The translations under genes were made by a program, and so were the position numbers. A stretch of 11,436 nucleotides of DNA. Source: an uncultured Pseudomonadota bacterium. Lineage in GTDB: Bacteria; Desulfobacterota_B; Binatia; UBA9968. Positions 6,169 to 11,436 of the stretch are shown piece after piece. Below the pieces are notes generated by a model. That model worked only from the letters and a program-made list of their open reading frames with translations, made no database searches and had not been told where the DNA came from. The DNA lies in contig CAMLCX010000117.1 of the NCBI GenBank assembly GCA_946478635.1, positions 1-11,436 of the forward strand. Direction: 5' to 3'. Numbering within the stretch: position 1 is the first letter of the stretch; every line of letters starts with the position of its first letter.

Positions 6169-7310
6169 ATTGCCAGGAAATCGAATTACACCTGTCGGGG
6201 TATCTGGAAAAATCCCTCGACGCGATTCGAATGAAGAGTATCGAGACTCACCTAAACACCTGCCCTTTCTGCCGAGCCGAACTTCACACGTTGTCTGACT
6301 GCATCCGACTTGTTGCGGATTTGCCGATACTGGAACCACCAAGCGGTTTTGCCCAGGGCGTCATGGCCCAGGCCAGGGAGATCGAGCTGGAACCGCGCCC
6401 CTGGCGTCGGTTTTTTGCCGCCTTCAAGCTCACGGTGCCGGTTCAAGCTGCCGCCGTCGTGCTGGTCAGCGTGCTCGCTGTGGTGCTGTATCAGAGGGAA
6501 CCTCAAGTCAAAAACATTGCGTTCACAGAACCACCGCAGGCAACACCGTTAGAGGTCCAGGAAAAAACCACTCTCGATGGAATGGAAAGCACGCCGGTCG
6601 CGGCCCCCAAGGATTCGAGGTCCCGCGGCGCCAGACGCGAAATCAATACAGCCGCGAAAACTGCTCCGCCGTCCGCCCTTCAGGCTCGGCAGGCGCCATC
6701 TGCAGCGGGCAACTTGATGAAAGACGAGGCCATAACACCACAGTCACCGCGATCTATTGAGCCCGAAAAAGCTTCGGAAAAAGCGGTCGAGAGCGGCATC
6801 GTCGCGCCTCGGCGGGCAACCATTCAAGCCCAAGAAGTTTCCACCGGCGAATCTCTAAGATCCAGCGCGGACGCGCTTGGCGTTGGGGCGGCAGTGGGCG
6901 CTCTCAGCCGGTCGCCTTTCCGTGCATCACCCTTTAGCTCGGAAAGAGCCCTTTCTCCCCTAAGCGAACCGAATCCGGATTTTGAGTTCGTCGTCAAGCG
7001 GCGATCAAGTGAACGGCGTGAGCAGAAACAGGCGGCAAACAATGATCTGCGCAAACGCTCGGACGCGACCGCCGGAGCAACCAGCGTAGCCGAAGGTTCC
7101 GTTGCTTCTCCCGGCATGCCGGCAAACCAGGTGGTTGAAATCCGGTGGTTTACCGTAGCACAGCAGCATTACGAGCAGTTTAAAAAAGAGCTGGCGGCAG
7201 AGGCGATTATCGATTCAGAGCGATCTGTCGCTGCCAAGGAAAATGATTTTGGTCTAAAAACCCCGCGCGAGCTGCTCATCAAAGTCACGATTCTGCCCTC
7301 GGAAAGATGA
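6165..7310 (+). CDS. membrane-anchored zinc (ZAS-type) anti-sigma factor
   Basis: A 381-residue protein that is the partner of the overlapping ECF sigma gene. The N-terminal ZAS/zf-HC2 domain carries C3, H29, C33 and C36 (H-x3-C-x2-C), the same spacing as C11, H37, C41 and C44 of Streptomyces RsrA (constant offset of 8), so zinc binding is well supported. A single membrane segment follows at about residues 89-109 (VPVQAAAVVLVSVLAVVL region). The remaining ~270 residues are predicted to be extracytoplasmic: a long low-complexity linker rich in Ala, Ser, Pro, Glu and Arg (about 110-320), then a compact C-terminal segment from about 323 (NQVVEIRWFTVAQQHYEQFKKEL to LLIKVTILPSER) that looks folded. 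Most ZAS proteins are shorter, so the C-terminal domain is the likely signal-sensing part. Regulated proteolysis or ligand binding could release the sigma factor; which one is unknown. Confidence 0.87.
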   Translation: MNCQEIELHLSGYLEKSLDAIRMKSIETHLNTCPFCRAELHTLSDCIRLVADLPILEPPSGFAQGVMAQAREIELEPRPWRRFFAAFKLTVPVQAAAVVLVSVLAVVLYQREPQVKNIAFTEPPQATPLEVQEKTTLDGMESTPVAAPKDSRSRGARREINTAAKTAPPSALQARQAPSAAGNLMKDEAITPQSPRSIEPEKASEKAVESGIVAPRRATIQAQEVSTGESLRSSADALGVGAAVGALSRSPFRASPFSSERALSPLSEPNPDFEFVVKRRSSERREQKQAANNDLRKRSDATAGATSVAEGSVASPGMPANQVVEIRWFTVAQQHYEQFKKELAAEAIIDSERSVAAKENDFGLKTPRELLIKVTILPSER

Positions 7311-7367
7311 TCGTATTCCTCTCTCATTCGGAGATACACAAATTCGGAAACCGTCGACGTTGGCTGC

Positions 7368-7856
7368 TTAGCCGACAAAAAGCGTAAACTTCGCACCGTT
7401 CAAATTGGTGAGCGGCTTCGGCGCGAGCAGCCGCCGATCACCCGAAAGAACTCGCTGAGCAATCTCCCAGTTCACGGGTGGCAACGGATTCAATTTGCTA
7501 ATTTCATCGAGCGTGAAATAGCCCGCATGATCGACTTCACGACCATCCGCCCTGGGCTCGCCGCTGATCGGCTTCAGTAGCATAACGACATAAATCCCAT
7601 TACCACTGTCCGGATCGTAGCGGCTGCGCAGACCGAGCACCGCTTCGACTTCACCGGTCACACCGGCCTCTTCTTGAACCTCGCGCACGACGGCTTGCTC
7701 GATGGTCTCGTCAGGCTCAATGAAACCGCCCGGCAACTGCCAATTGCCGCGGCCATGGCGCGAGGCGCGGCGCACGAGCAGCAATCGTCCATCGAGCACC
7801 ACGGCGCCGCCGACGCCGATGTTGTATCCGGTATTGTAACGCTCAGGTATCGCCAT
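7368..7856 (-). CDS. Nudix hydrolase
   Basis: A 162-residue Nudix-fold pyrophosphohydrolase. The Nudix box is intact at residues 44-66: G44, E50, then R58-E59-V60 and E62-E63-x-G65-V66, fitting G-x5-E-x7-R-E-U-x-E-E-x-G-U, with the glutamates that bind Mg2+. The leading segment GGAVVLDGRLLLVRRASRHGRGNWQLPGG (16-44) resembles nucleotide- or ADP-ribose-type members such as those that clean up NDP derivatives, but the substrate cannot be set from sequence. The gene starts 4 nt after the amidohydrolase stop (7861-7863), with no clear ribosome site of its own, so it is probably translationally coupled to it. The C-terminal KPLTNLNGAKFTLFVG is unremarkable. Confidence 0.93.
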   Translation of the reverse strand: MAIPERYNTGYNIGVGGAVVLDGRLLLVRRASRHGRGNWQLPGGFIEPDETIEQAVVREVQEEAGVTGEVEAVLGLRSRYDPDSGNGIYVVMLLKPISGEPRADGREVDHAGYFTLDEISKLNPLPPVNWEIAQRVLSGDRRLLAPKPLTNLNGAKFTLFVG

Positions 7857-7860
7857 TGAA

Positions 7861-9036
7861 CTAACCGGGCAAGTTGAACAATCGCCTGGCGTTCTGCCAG
7901 CGGATCAGTTCCTTGGCGCCTTCGGAAATCTTCGTGTTCTCTCGAAGCAACCGCACGTCCTCGAATTTCATTTTGCCACCCGGGTCGTCGTGCGGATAAT
8001 CCGTCGCAAAAAGAAATCTTTCAGGGCCCAAGAACTCGATCGCCTCGACCAGCTCCGGCTCCTCGGTTTCGATCGTGAAGTAAAAATTACTTCTGAAATA
8101 GTGGCTGGCCGGCTTTTGATTTTTCTCCAGGAAGATTTTCGCCGGTTGCAGCGCCCGGGCACGCCGCAGCCGCTCGCCGATTTTGGTCAAGGTCCGGTTC
8201 GACAGCGGCTCTTCCTGATCATCGTAATCCACCGGCGGCCGCTCCAGAACCCGATCGAGCCACTGCACTAACGGCTTGATGAAGGAAGTGCCAGCTTCGG
8301 TGAAAATAAATTGCAGTTTCGGAAATTGATCGAGCAGCCCGCTGGTGAACAAAGAAACCAAGCTCATCTGCCCTTCCTGCGGCGCGAAGATGTAGAGGCC
8401 GTCGCGCTGAAACACGGGCAGATTGCTGATGCGATGGCCATGCTGCACGTTGTGCAGATAAATAGGTACCGACAAATCCTGCGCCCGCTTGAAGAAGGGC
8501 CAAAGCTCGCGCCGGCTGCCGAGCGACTCGCCGTACGGATGATCGTTGACGGGAAATACTTTGTCGAGAACGACGGAGCAGAAACCGTTCTCGGCGGCCC
8601 ACTCCATTTCAGCGATGGAGCCGGGCACGTCTTGGAGAGGAATCAAGGCGGCGGCCAAGATCCTGCTGGGAAATTGCTTCATCAGCCGCAGCAATGCCTC
8701 GTTGTGCGAACGCGCCATTCTGCGCGCAAGGTCGGCGTCGAGCAGATAAGACCACCAGCCCGAGAATTGCGGCAAGACCACGTGTTGTTGAATGCCCAGT
8801 CTCTGGTCGTAGTCGCACATGCGATCTTCGATATTCCAGAGACTTCTGAACATGGCCCCAGACCCCGGAGCGAGCAGCGGGCTCGTACCCGGTACGTCCC
8901 GATAACCCGGGAAGTCGACGTCGACGTATAGGCCTTGGTCGTTGAACTTGAGCGCCGGCTTCAACGACGCGAGGTTTCCGCCAACCCCGTGGAAGGCGTC
9001 GGCAGGCATCAAGTGGGTATCGCAATCGATGATCAC
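7861..9036 (-). CDS. Amidohydrolase_2 (ACMSD-like) metal-dependent hydrolase
   Basis: A 391-residue TIM-barrel amidohydrolase of the PF04909 type, the group of ACMSD decarboxylases and related aromatic or carboxylate hydrolases. Key points with GTG 9036 as residue 1 are DCDTHLMP (residues 4-11, first-strand metal motif), IYLHNVQHGH (H195), FTEAGTSFIKPLVQWLDR, and ATDYPHDDPGG with D346 as the probable catalytic Asp. The first motif has a single His (D-x-H) instead of the H-x-H pair. The FTEAG segment lies where many relatives have a His (S-H-x-G). TTG 9057 and GTG 9054 could also start the frame, but GGAGG at 9042-9046 is 5 nt before GTG 9036, and the promoter at 9070-9098 puts transcription start near 9063, so 9036 is preferred. 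It heads a two-gene unit with the Nudix gene. Confidence 0.85.
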   Translation of the reverse strand: MIIDCDTHLMPADAFHGVGGNLASLKPALKFNDQGLYVDVDFPGYRDVPGTSPLLAPGSGAMFRSLWNIEDRMCDYDQRLGIQQHVVLPQFSGWWSYLLDADLARRMARSHNEALLRLMKQFPSRILAAALIPLQDVPGSIAEMEWAAENGFCSVVLDKVFPVNDHPYGESLGSRRELWPFFKRAQDLSVPIYLHNVQHGHRISNLPVFQRDGLYIFAPQEGQMSLVSLFTSGLLDQFPKLQFIFTEAGTSFIKPLVQWLDRVLERPPVDYDDQEEPLSNRTLTKIGERLRRARALQPAKIFLEKNQKPASHYFRSNFYFTIETEEPELVEAIEFLGPERFLFATDYPHDDPGGKMKFEDVRLLRENTKISEGAKELIRWQNARRLFNLPG

Positions 9037-9069
9037 TCCATCCTCCAAAAGCACCAAACTTACTCTGTG

Positions 9070-9098
9070 CTTATAAGGTGGCGGTGCTCAGCAGTCAA
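9070..9098 (-). promoter_or_regulatory. sigma70-type promoter of the amidohydrolase-Nudix unit
   Basis: On the minus strand, TTGACT (9098-9093), a 17-nt spacer and TATAAG (9075-9070) form a near-consensus promoter. The start point would be near 9063, giving a leader of about 27 nt with GGAGG 5 nt before the GTG at 9036. Confidence 0.7.
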
Positions 9099-9113
9099 GA
9101 TGAACGGATGGAC

Positions 9114-9137
9114 GAAGGCGGGCCGCAGCCCGCCTTC
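9114..9137 (-). terminator. strong hairpin after the secreted-protein gene
   Basis: GAAGGCGGGC (9114-9123) and GCCCGCCTTC (9128-9137) form a perfect 10-bp GC-rich stem with a 4-nt loop. It sits between the end of the Arg-rich secreted gene (9189) and the amidohydrolase promoter, where it would insulate the two. Neither side has a clear T-run, so it is a terminator-like hairpin that may need other factors. Confidence 0.5.
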
Positions 9138-9188
9138 AGATGAAATCATTGATGGAAACCTGGACGCGAAATAGTTTGGCGGCGCCGT

Positions 9189-9599
9189 TTACCGATTCCG
9201 ATTCCACCAGCCGTTGCCCCAGCCCCACCAACTCTGCCCGCGGTCGTATCGATTGTCGTAGCGGTCGCGGCGGAGATCATAGTAATTTTCCCAAACCTCT
9301 GCCTGGCTCTCGCGCACCTCTCTCAAATCGTCGCGAATTTCCGCTCTTTTGTGCTCGATCGCCGCGCGGCTTGCGCCCCGCGCGTAGAGGCGCCGCAAGT
9401 CTTCGCGATCGCGAGCGAGCTCCGCTTGATCGCGCCACAACTCCTGGCGGTTGCGGCGCACTTCATTCCAACGACCGCCGTCGCGACGATAATTTTCATA
9501 CCGTCCGTAGTGATACGCTTCGGCGGAAGCCGGCGCCGCGGTCGTTCCGGCGAGAGCGCCCGCAGCCAGTAAACTAACAATCCATGTTTTTGTGTTTAT
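9189..9599 (-). CDS. small secreted Arg-rich protein, apparent ATA start codon
   Basis: Not recognised as a known family. Reading upstream of the GTG at 9461, the frame stays open to the TGA at 9627-9629 and encodes a clean Sec signal peptide: residues 1-26, hydrophobic core WIVSLLAAGALAG, cleavage after A-S-A (residues 24-26). The only well-placed initiation site after GAGGAGG (9611-9605) is an ATA at 9599, 5 nt away; there is no ATG, GTG or TTG upstream of 9461 in this frame. An ATG at 9604 in another frame meets TAA after one codon. The mature ~110 residues are highly charged (R, D, E, with R-x-x-R and D-L-R-x-x repeats such as DREDLRRLY and DDLREVRE), likely a helical or coiled-coil segment, and end in a Trp-rich tail (SWWGWGNGWWNRNR). 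It is divergent from perR and may be under ECF control. A start-codon mutation or sequence error is equally possible. Confidence 0.6.
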   Translation of the reverse strand: MNTKTWIVSLLAAGALAGTTAAPASAEAYHYGRYENYRRDGGRWNEVRRNRQELWRDQAELARDREDLRRLYARGASRAAIEHKRAEIRDDLREVRESQAEVWENYYDLRRDRYDNRYDRGQSWWGWGNGWWNRNR

Positions 9600-9614
9600 G
9601 ACATCCTCCTCAGA

Positions 9615-9644
9615 ATTAGACGCGATTCAGGAAAAACCGTTAAC
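9615..9644 (-). promoter_or_regulatory. candidate ECF-like promoter of the secreted-protein gene
   Basis: Minus strand: GTTAAC (9644-9639), a 16-nt spacer, then CGTCTAAT (9622-9615). The AAC core, the 16-nt spacing and all eight bases of CGTCTAAT equal those of the sigma operon promoter, although the bases before AAC differ (GTT here, GGG there). The same region also reads as a sigma70-like TTAACG-17-TCTAAT, so the assignment is not unique. The predicted start near 9611 would leave the ribosome site at the very 5' end of the message. Confidence 0.4.
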
Positions 9645-9759
9645 ACGTAAAATGGCCGCATCGGGACCATCGCCTCGTCCTCTTCACGCCGATCAGGCAC
9701 CATTGATTGCAACGACTTGAATAAAGAAATTCACAGGAAATAAAGAGATGACACACACG

Positions 9760-9799
9760 TTGACTTCCTGCCCTGCTTGCAATAGTTTACCAACAACTA
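9760..9799 (+). promoter_or_regulatory. candidate perR promoter with overlapping operator-like inverted repeat
   Basis: TTGACT at 9760-9765 and, after 17 nt, TAGTTT at 9783-9788 give a weak sigma70-type promoter (5 of 6 and 3 of 6). An inverted repeat TAGTT (9783-9787), 7 nt, AACTA (9795-9799) covers the -10 and predicted start region, where an autoregulatory PerR site would be expected. It is not a close match to the TTATAATTATTATAA box of Bacillus. Confidence 0.3.
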
Positions 9800-9814
9800 A
9801 TTACTTGCATCTCC

Positions 9815-10339
9815 ATGGTACCGGGGGAAAAACAAACTCAGGTCCGAAAGTCAGAGGACGGCAACAGGAGCCGCTCCGAACTCCTGGAAATGGCTTGCCG
9901 CCGCCACGGACTGCCCGTCACGGTGCAGCGCCGGGTCATCTTTTCGGCGGTGCTCGAGCGCCACGACCACCCCACCGTCGATCAGGTTTTTGCCCAGGTT
10001 AAAGCTCGCGTTCCGGGAGTTTCGCGGACCACTGTCTACCGAACTCTTGAGACGTTAGTGAATATCGGACTTGTCCGGCGTACCCATCATTTTTCGGCAT
10101 CCGTTCGTTTTGACGGCAACATGGAACGGCATCATCATCTGGTCTGCACGGGCTGCGGCAAGGTCAGCGATTTTCAAGATTCCAGCGTGGCTATTTCCAT
10201 TCCGCCGGAAACCCGGCGCAATGGATTTACCCTGCTCGACTATTCCGTTTATTTCGAAGGCGTGTGTTCGGGGTGTAAGAATCCGGTGCACGCCGCGAAA
10301 TCACGCAACGCCAAACCTAATTCAGCGCGAGGTAGTTAA
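9815..10339 (+). CDS. perR: PerR-type peroxide-responsive Fur family repressor
   Basis: A 174-residue Fur-family regulator. The winged helix (about residues 22-92) includes LPVTVQRRVIFSAVL, HPTVDQVFAQV and SRTTVYRTLETLVNIGLV; the dimerisation domain follows. Every metal ligand of Bacillus subtilis PerR is present at a constant +15 offset: regulatory site H52, D100, H106, H108, D119 (PerR H37, D85, H91, H93, D104), and structural zinc site C111, C114, C151, C154 (PerR C96, C99, C136, C139). The Asp at position 100 is a mark of peroxide sensing as opposed to iron-sensing Fur. PerR proteins lose DNA binding when Fe(II)-catalysed oxidation hits the His ligands. There is an extra ~15 N-terminal residues and a basic C-terminal tail. 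No clear ribosome site precedes ATG 9815; ATG 9890 is a less likely start, as it would remove residues 1-25 from a well-formed winged helix. The stop (10337-10339) is 1 nt from the next gene's GTG. Confidence 0.93.
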   Translation: MVPGEKQTQVRKSEDGNRSRSELLEMACRRHGLPVTVQRRVIFSAVLERHDHPTVDQVFAQVKARVPGVSRTTVYRTLETLVNIGLVRRTHHFSASVRFDGNMERHHHLVCTGCGKVSDFQDSSVAISIPPETRRNGFTLLDYSVYFEGVCSGCKNPVHAAKSRNAKPNSARGS

Positions 10340-10340
10340 A

Positions 10341-11436
10341 GTGACCAACGATCCCGCATACGATCCCACCGATCCACGTTATTATGATCAGAAAGACCTG
10401 CGCTCCGAAGTGGAGCGAGTCTTCAGTGTATGCGCCGACTGCCGCATGTGCGTGAAATATTGCGGTAGCTTCCCGACGATGTTCGACGCCATCGACGATT
10501 ATTGCACCGAGGAAAAGTACTCCGAGGTGGATACGAAGAAGCTCAAGACCGAGGACGTGAGGCAGATCGTCGACCTCTGCTTCCAATGCAAGCTCTGTTA
10601 TATCAAATGCCCCTACACCCCCGGCGGCCATGAATGGGCCATCGATTTTCCGCGGTTGATGACGCGTGCCAAGGCGCAAGAAGTTAAAAAGAATGGCGTT
10701 CCCTTGGTCGACAAGTTGCTCGGTAATCCGGATCTCGTCGGCAAACTCGGCAGCGCAACGGCGCCGCTCGCCAATTGGGGCAACGAAAATGCCGTTAACC
10801 GACAAATAATGCATACCTTCGTCGGCATCCATAAAGACAAGAAACTCCCGCCCTTCGCATCGAAGACCTTTGCAAAAAGCTTCGAAACGGAGCGCAAAGC
10901 TCCCCAGGGCGAGCCCGCGGCAAAGATCGCGTTTTTCTCCACTTGCTACGTTAATTACAATCAGCCGGAGATCGGCACCGACACGTTGGAGGTGATGGGA
11001 CGCAACAACGTCGACGTGGTTTTCGCCTACGAGCGCTGCTGCGGGATGCCGCTTTGGCACAACGGTGACGTCGACGGCGCGGTCGAGGCCGCGAAACAAA
11101 ATGTTGCCTTCCTCCTTGGCCATGTCGAAGCAGGCCGCAGTGTTATTGCAACCAATCCAACTTGCTCCCAGATGATACGCGTCGAATATCCTCGTCTGCT
11201 CGGAACTGAAGAAGCGAAGAAGGTTTCAGCAGAGACGATGGACCCGATGGAATTTCTCGCCGGGCTGGCAAGCGCGGGGAAATTAAACAAGGATTTTAAG
11301 ACCGGTGCGGGGAATATCAGTTACCACATGCCGTGTCATCTGCGCGCCCAAAACATCGGTTACAAAACCCGCGATGTTCTTGCGCTCCTTCCCGGAACTA
11401 CCGTGAAAGTCGTCGAGGAATGTTCGGGGCACGATG
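10341..11436 (+). CDS. Fe-S oxidoreductase with two [4Fe-4S] clusters and CCG domains (GlpC/HdrD-like), 3' truncated
   Basis: A frame that starts with GTG 10341 and is open to the window end (365 codons seen). Two ferredoxin-type motifs are complete: C31-x2-C34-x2-C37-x3-C41, followed by G in place of Pro, and C80-x2-C83-x2-C86-x3-C90-P. Then come two CCG-type domains: C202 with R-C233-C234-G-M-P, and C332 with E-C361-S-G-H-D at the truncated end (C-S-G instead of C-C-G). This is the layout of GlpC and heterodisulfide-reductase HdrD-related electron carriers. The N-terminal segment begins TNDPAYDPTDPRYYDQKDLRSEVERV. Proteins of this class are often found with rubrerythrin genes, and the adjacent perR fits a peroxide-defence role. 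A GAGG-containing site about 9 nt before GTG lies inside the perR end, so translation is probably coupled. Substrate and partners are unknown. Confidence 0.88.
   Translation, partial: MTNDPAYDPTDPRYYDQKDLRSEVERVFSVCADCRMCVKYCGSFPTMFDAIDDYCTEEKYSEVDTKKLKTEDVRQIVDLCFQCKLCYIKCPYTPGGHEWAIDFPRLMTRAKAQEVKKNGVPLVDKLLGNPDLVGKLGSATAPLANWGNENAVNRQIMHTFVGIHKDKKLPPFASKTFAKSFETERKAPQGEPAAKIAFFSTCYVNYNQPEIGTDTLEVMGRNNVDVVFAYERCCGMPLWHNGDVDGAVEAAKQNVAFLLGHVEAGRSVIATNPTCSQMIRVEYPRLLGTEEAKKVSAETMDPMEFLAGLASAGKLNKDFKTGAGNISYHMPCHLRAQNIGYKTRDVLALLPGTTVKVVEECSGHD

Noticed and set aside
8311..8931. Plus-strand reading frame of 206 codons.
   Set aside because: It is antisense to the amidohydrolase, a product of long stop-free runs in GC-rich DNA.
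9748..10002. Reading frame starting MTHTLTSCPACNS ahead of perR, as a possible leader peptide.
   Set aside because: It runs out of frame deep into perR with low-complexity sequence and has only a poor ribosome site.
10317..11123. Long minus-strand reading frame of 268 codons.
   Set aside because: It is antisense to the Fe-S oxidoreductase, whose plus-strand frame holds intact cluster and CCG motifs; the minus frame shows no family features.
1..11436. CRISPR arrays, tRNA or rRNA genes, insertion sequences.
   Set aside because: No regularly spaced repeats, RNA gene signatures or transposase-like proteins were seen on either strand.

Overview
The window looks like part of the chromosome of a GC-rich, probably environmental Gram-negative bacterium. 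The evidence is a mid-to-high GC content, an RpoE-type ECF sigma factor paired with a membrane-spanning zinc anti-sigma factor, a YqgE/AlgH protein, a solute-binding protein of the NMT1/SsuA type, and a secreted protein with a Sec-type signal peptide. The gene mix (VOC, GlcG/HbpS, cupin, Amidohydrolase_2, PPOX, solo solute-binding protein) resembles uncultured soil or groundwater lineages once placed in Deltaproteobacteria (for example Binatia-like genomes). That placement is an impression, not a demonstrated assignment.

Layout, left to right. (1) 1-1345: the 3' end of an alpha/beta hydrolase, then a two-domain VOC protein. (2) 1399-2088, minus strand: a stand-alone Lon substrate-binding domain protein with a clear sigma70-type promoter. 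(3) 2263-4195, plus strand: PPOX-family flavin/F420 protein, YqgE/AlgH protein, GlcG/HbpS haem-binding-like protein and a small cupin, closely spaced. (4) 4326-5258: a solute-binding-like protein with no signal peptide and no transporter partners. (5) 5560-7310: an ECF sigma factor and its anti-sigma factor, overlapping by 4 nt, with a canonical ECF promoter at or inside the 5' end of the sigma gene. (6) 7368-9036, minus strand: an amidohydrolase followed by a Nudix hydrolase, driven by a strong sigma70-type promoter. (7) 9189-9599, minus strand: a small secreted Arg-rich protein that lacks a conventional start codon. (8) 9815-11436, plus strand: a PerR-type peroxide regulator followed after 1 nt by a double-[4Fe-4S] CCG-domain Fe-S oxidoreductase that runs off the window.

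Two stress-response themes stand out. The PerR residues match the Bacillus subtilis PerR metal sites at a constant offset, so the last operon is probably a peroxide-response unit. The ECF sigma promoter (GGAAC-N16-CGTCTAAT) shares its AAC-N16-CGTCTAAT architecture with the region upstream of the secreted Arg-rich protein, which suggests that the secreted protein may belong to the ECF regulon. No RNA genes, CRISPR arrays or insertion sequences were seen.
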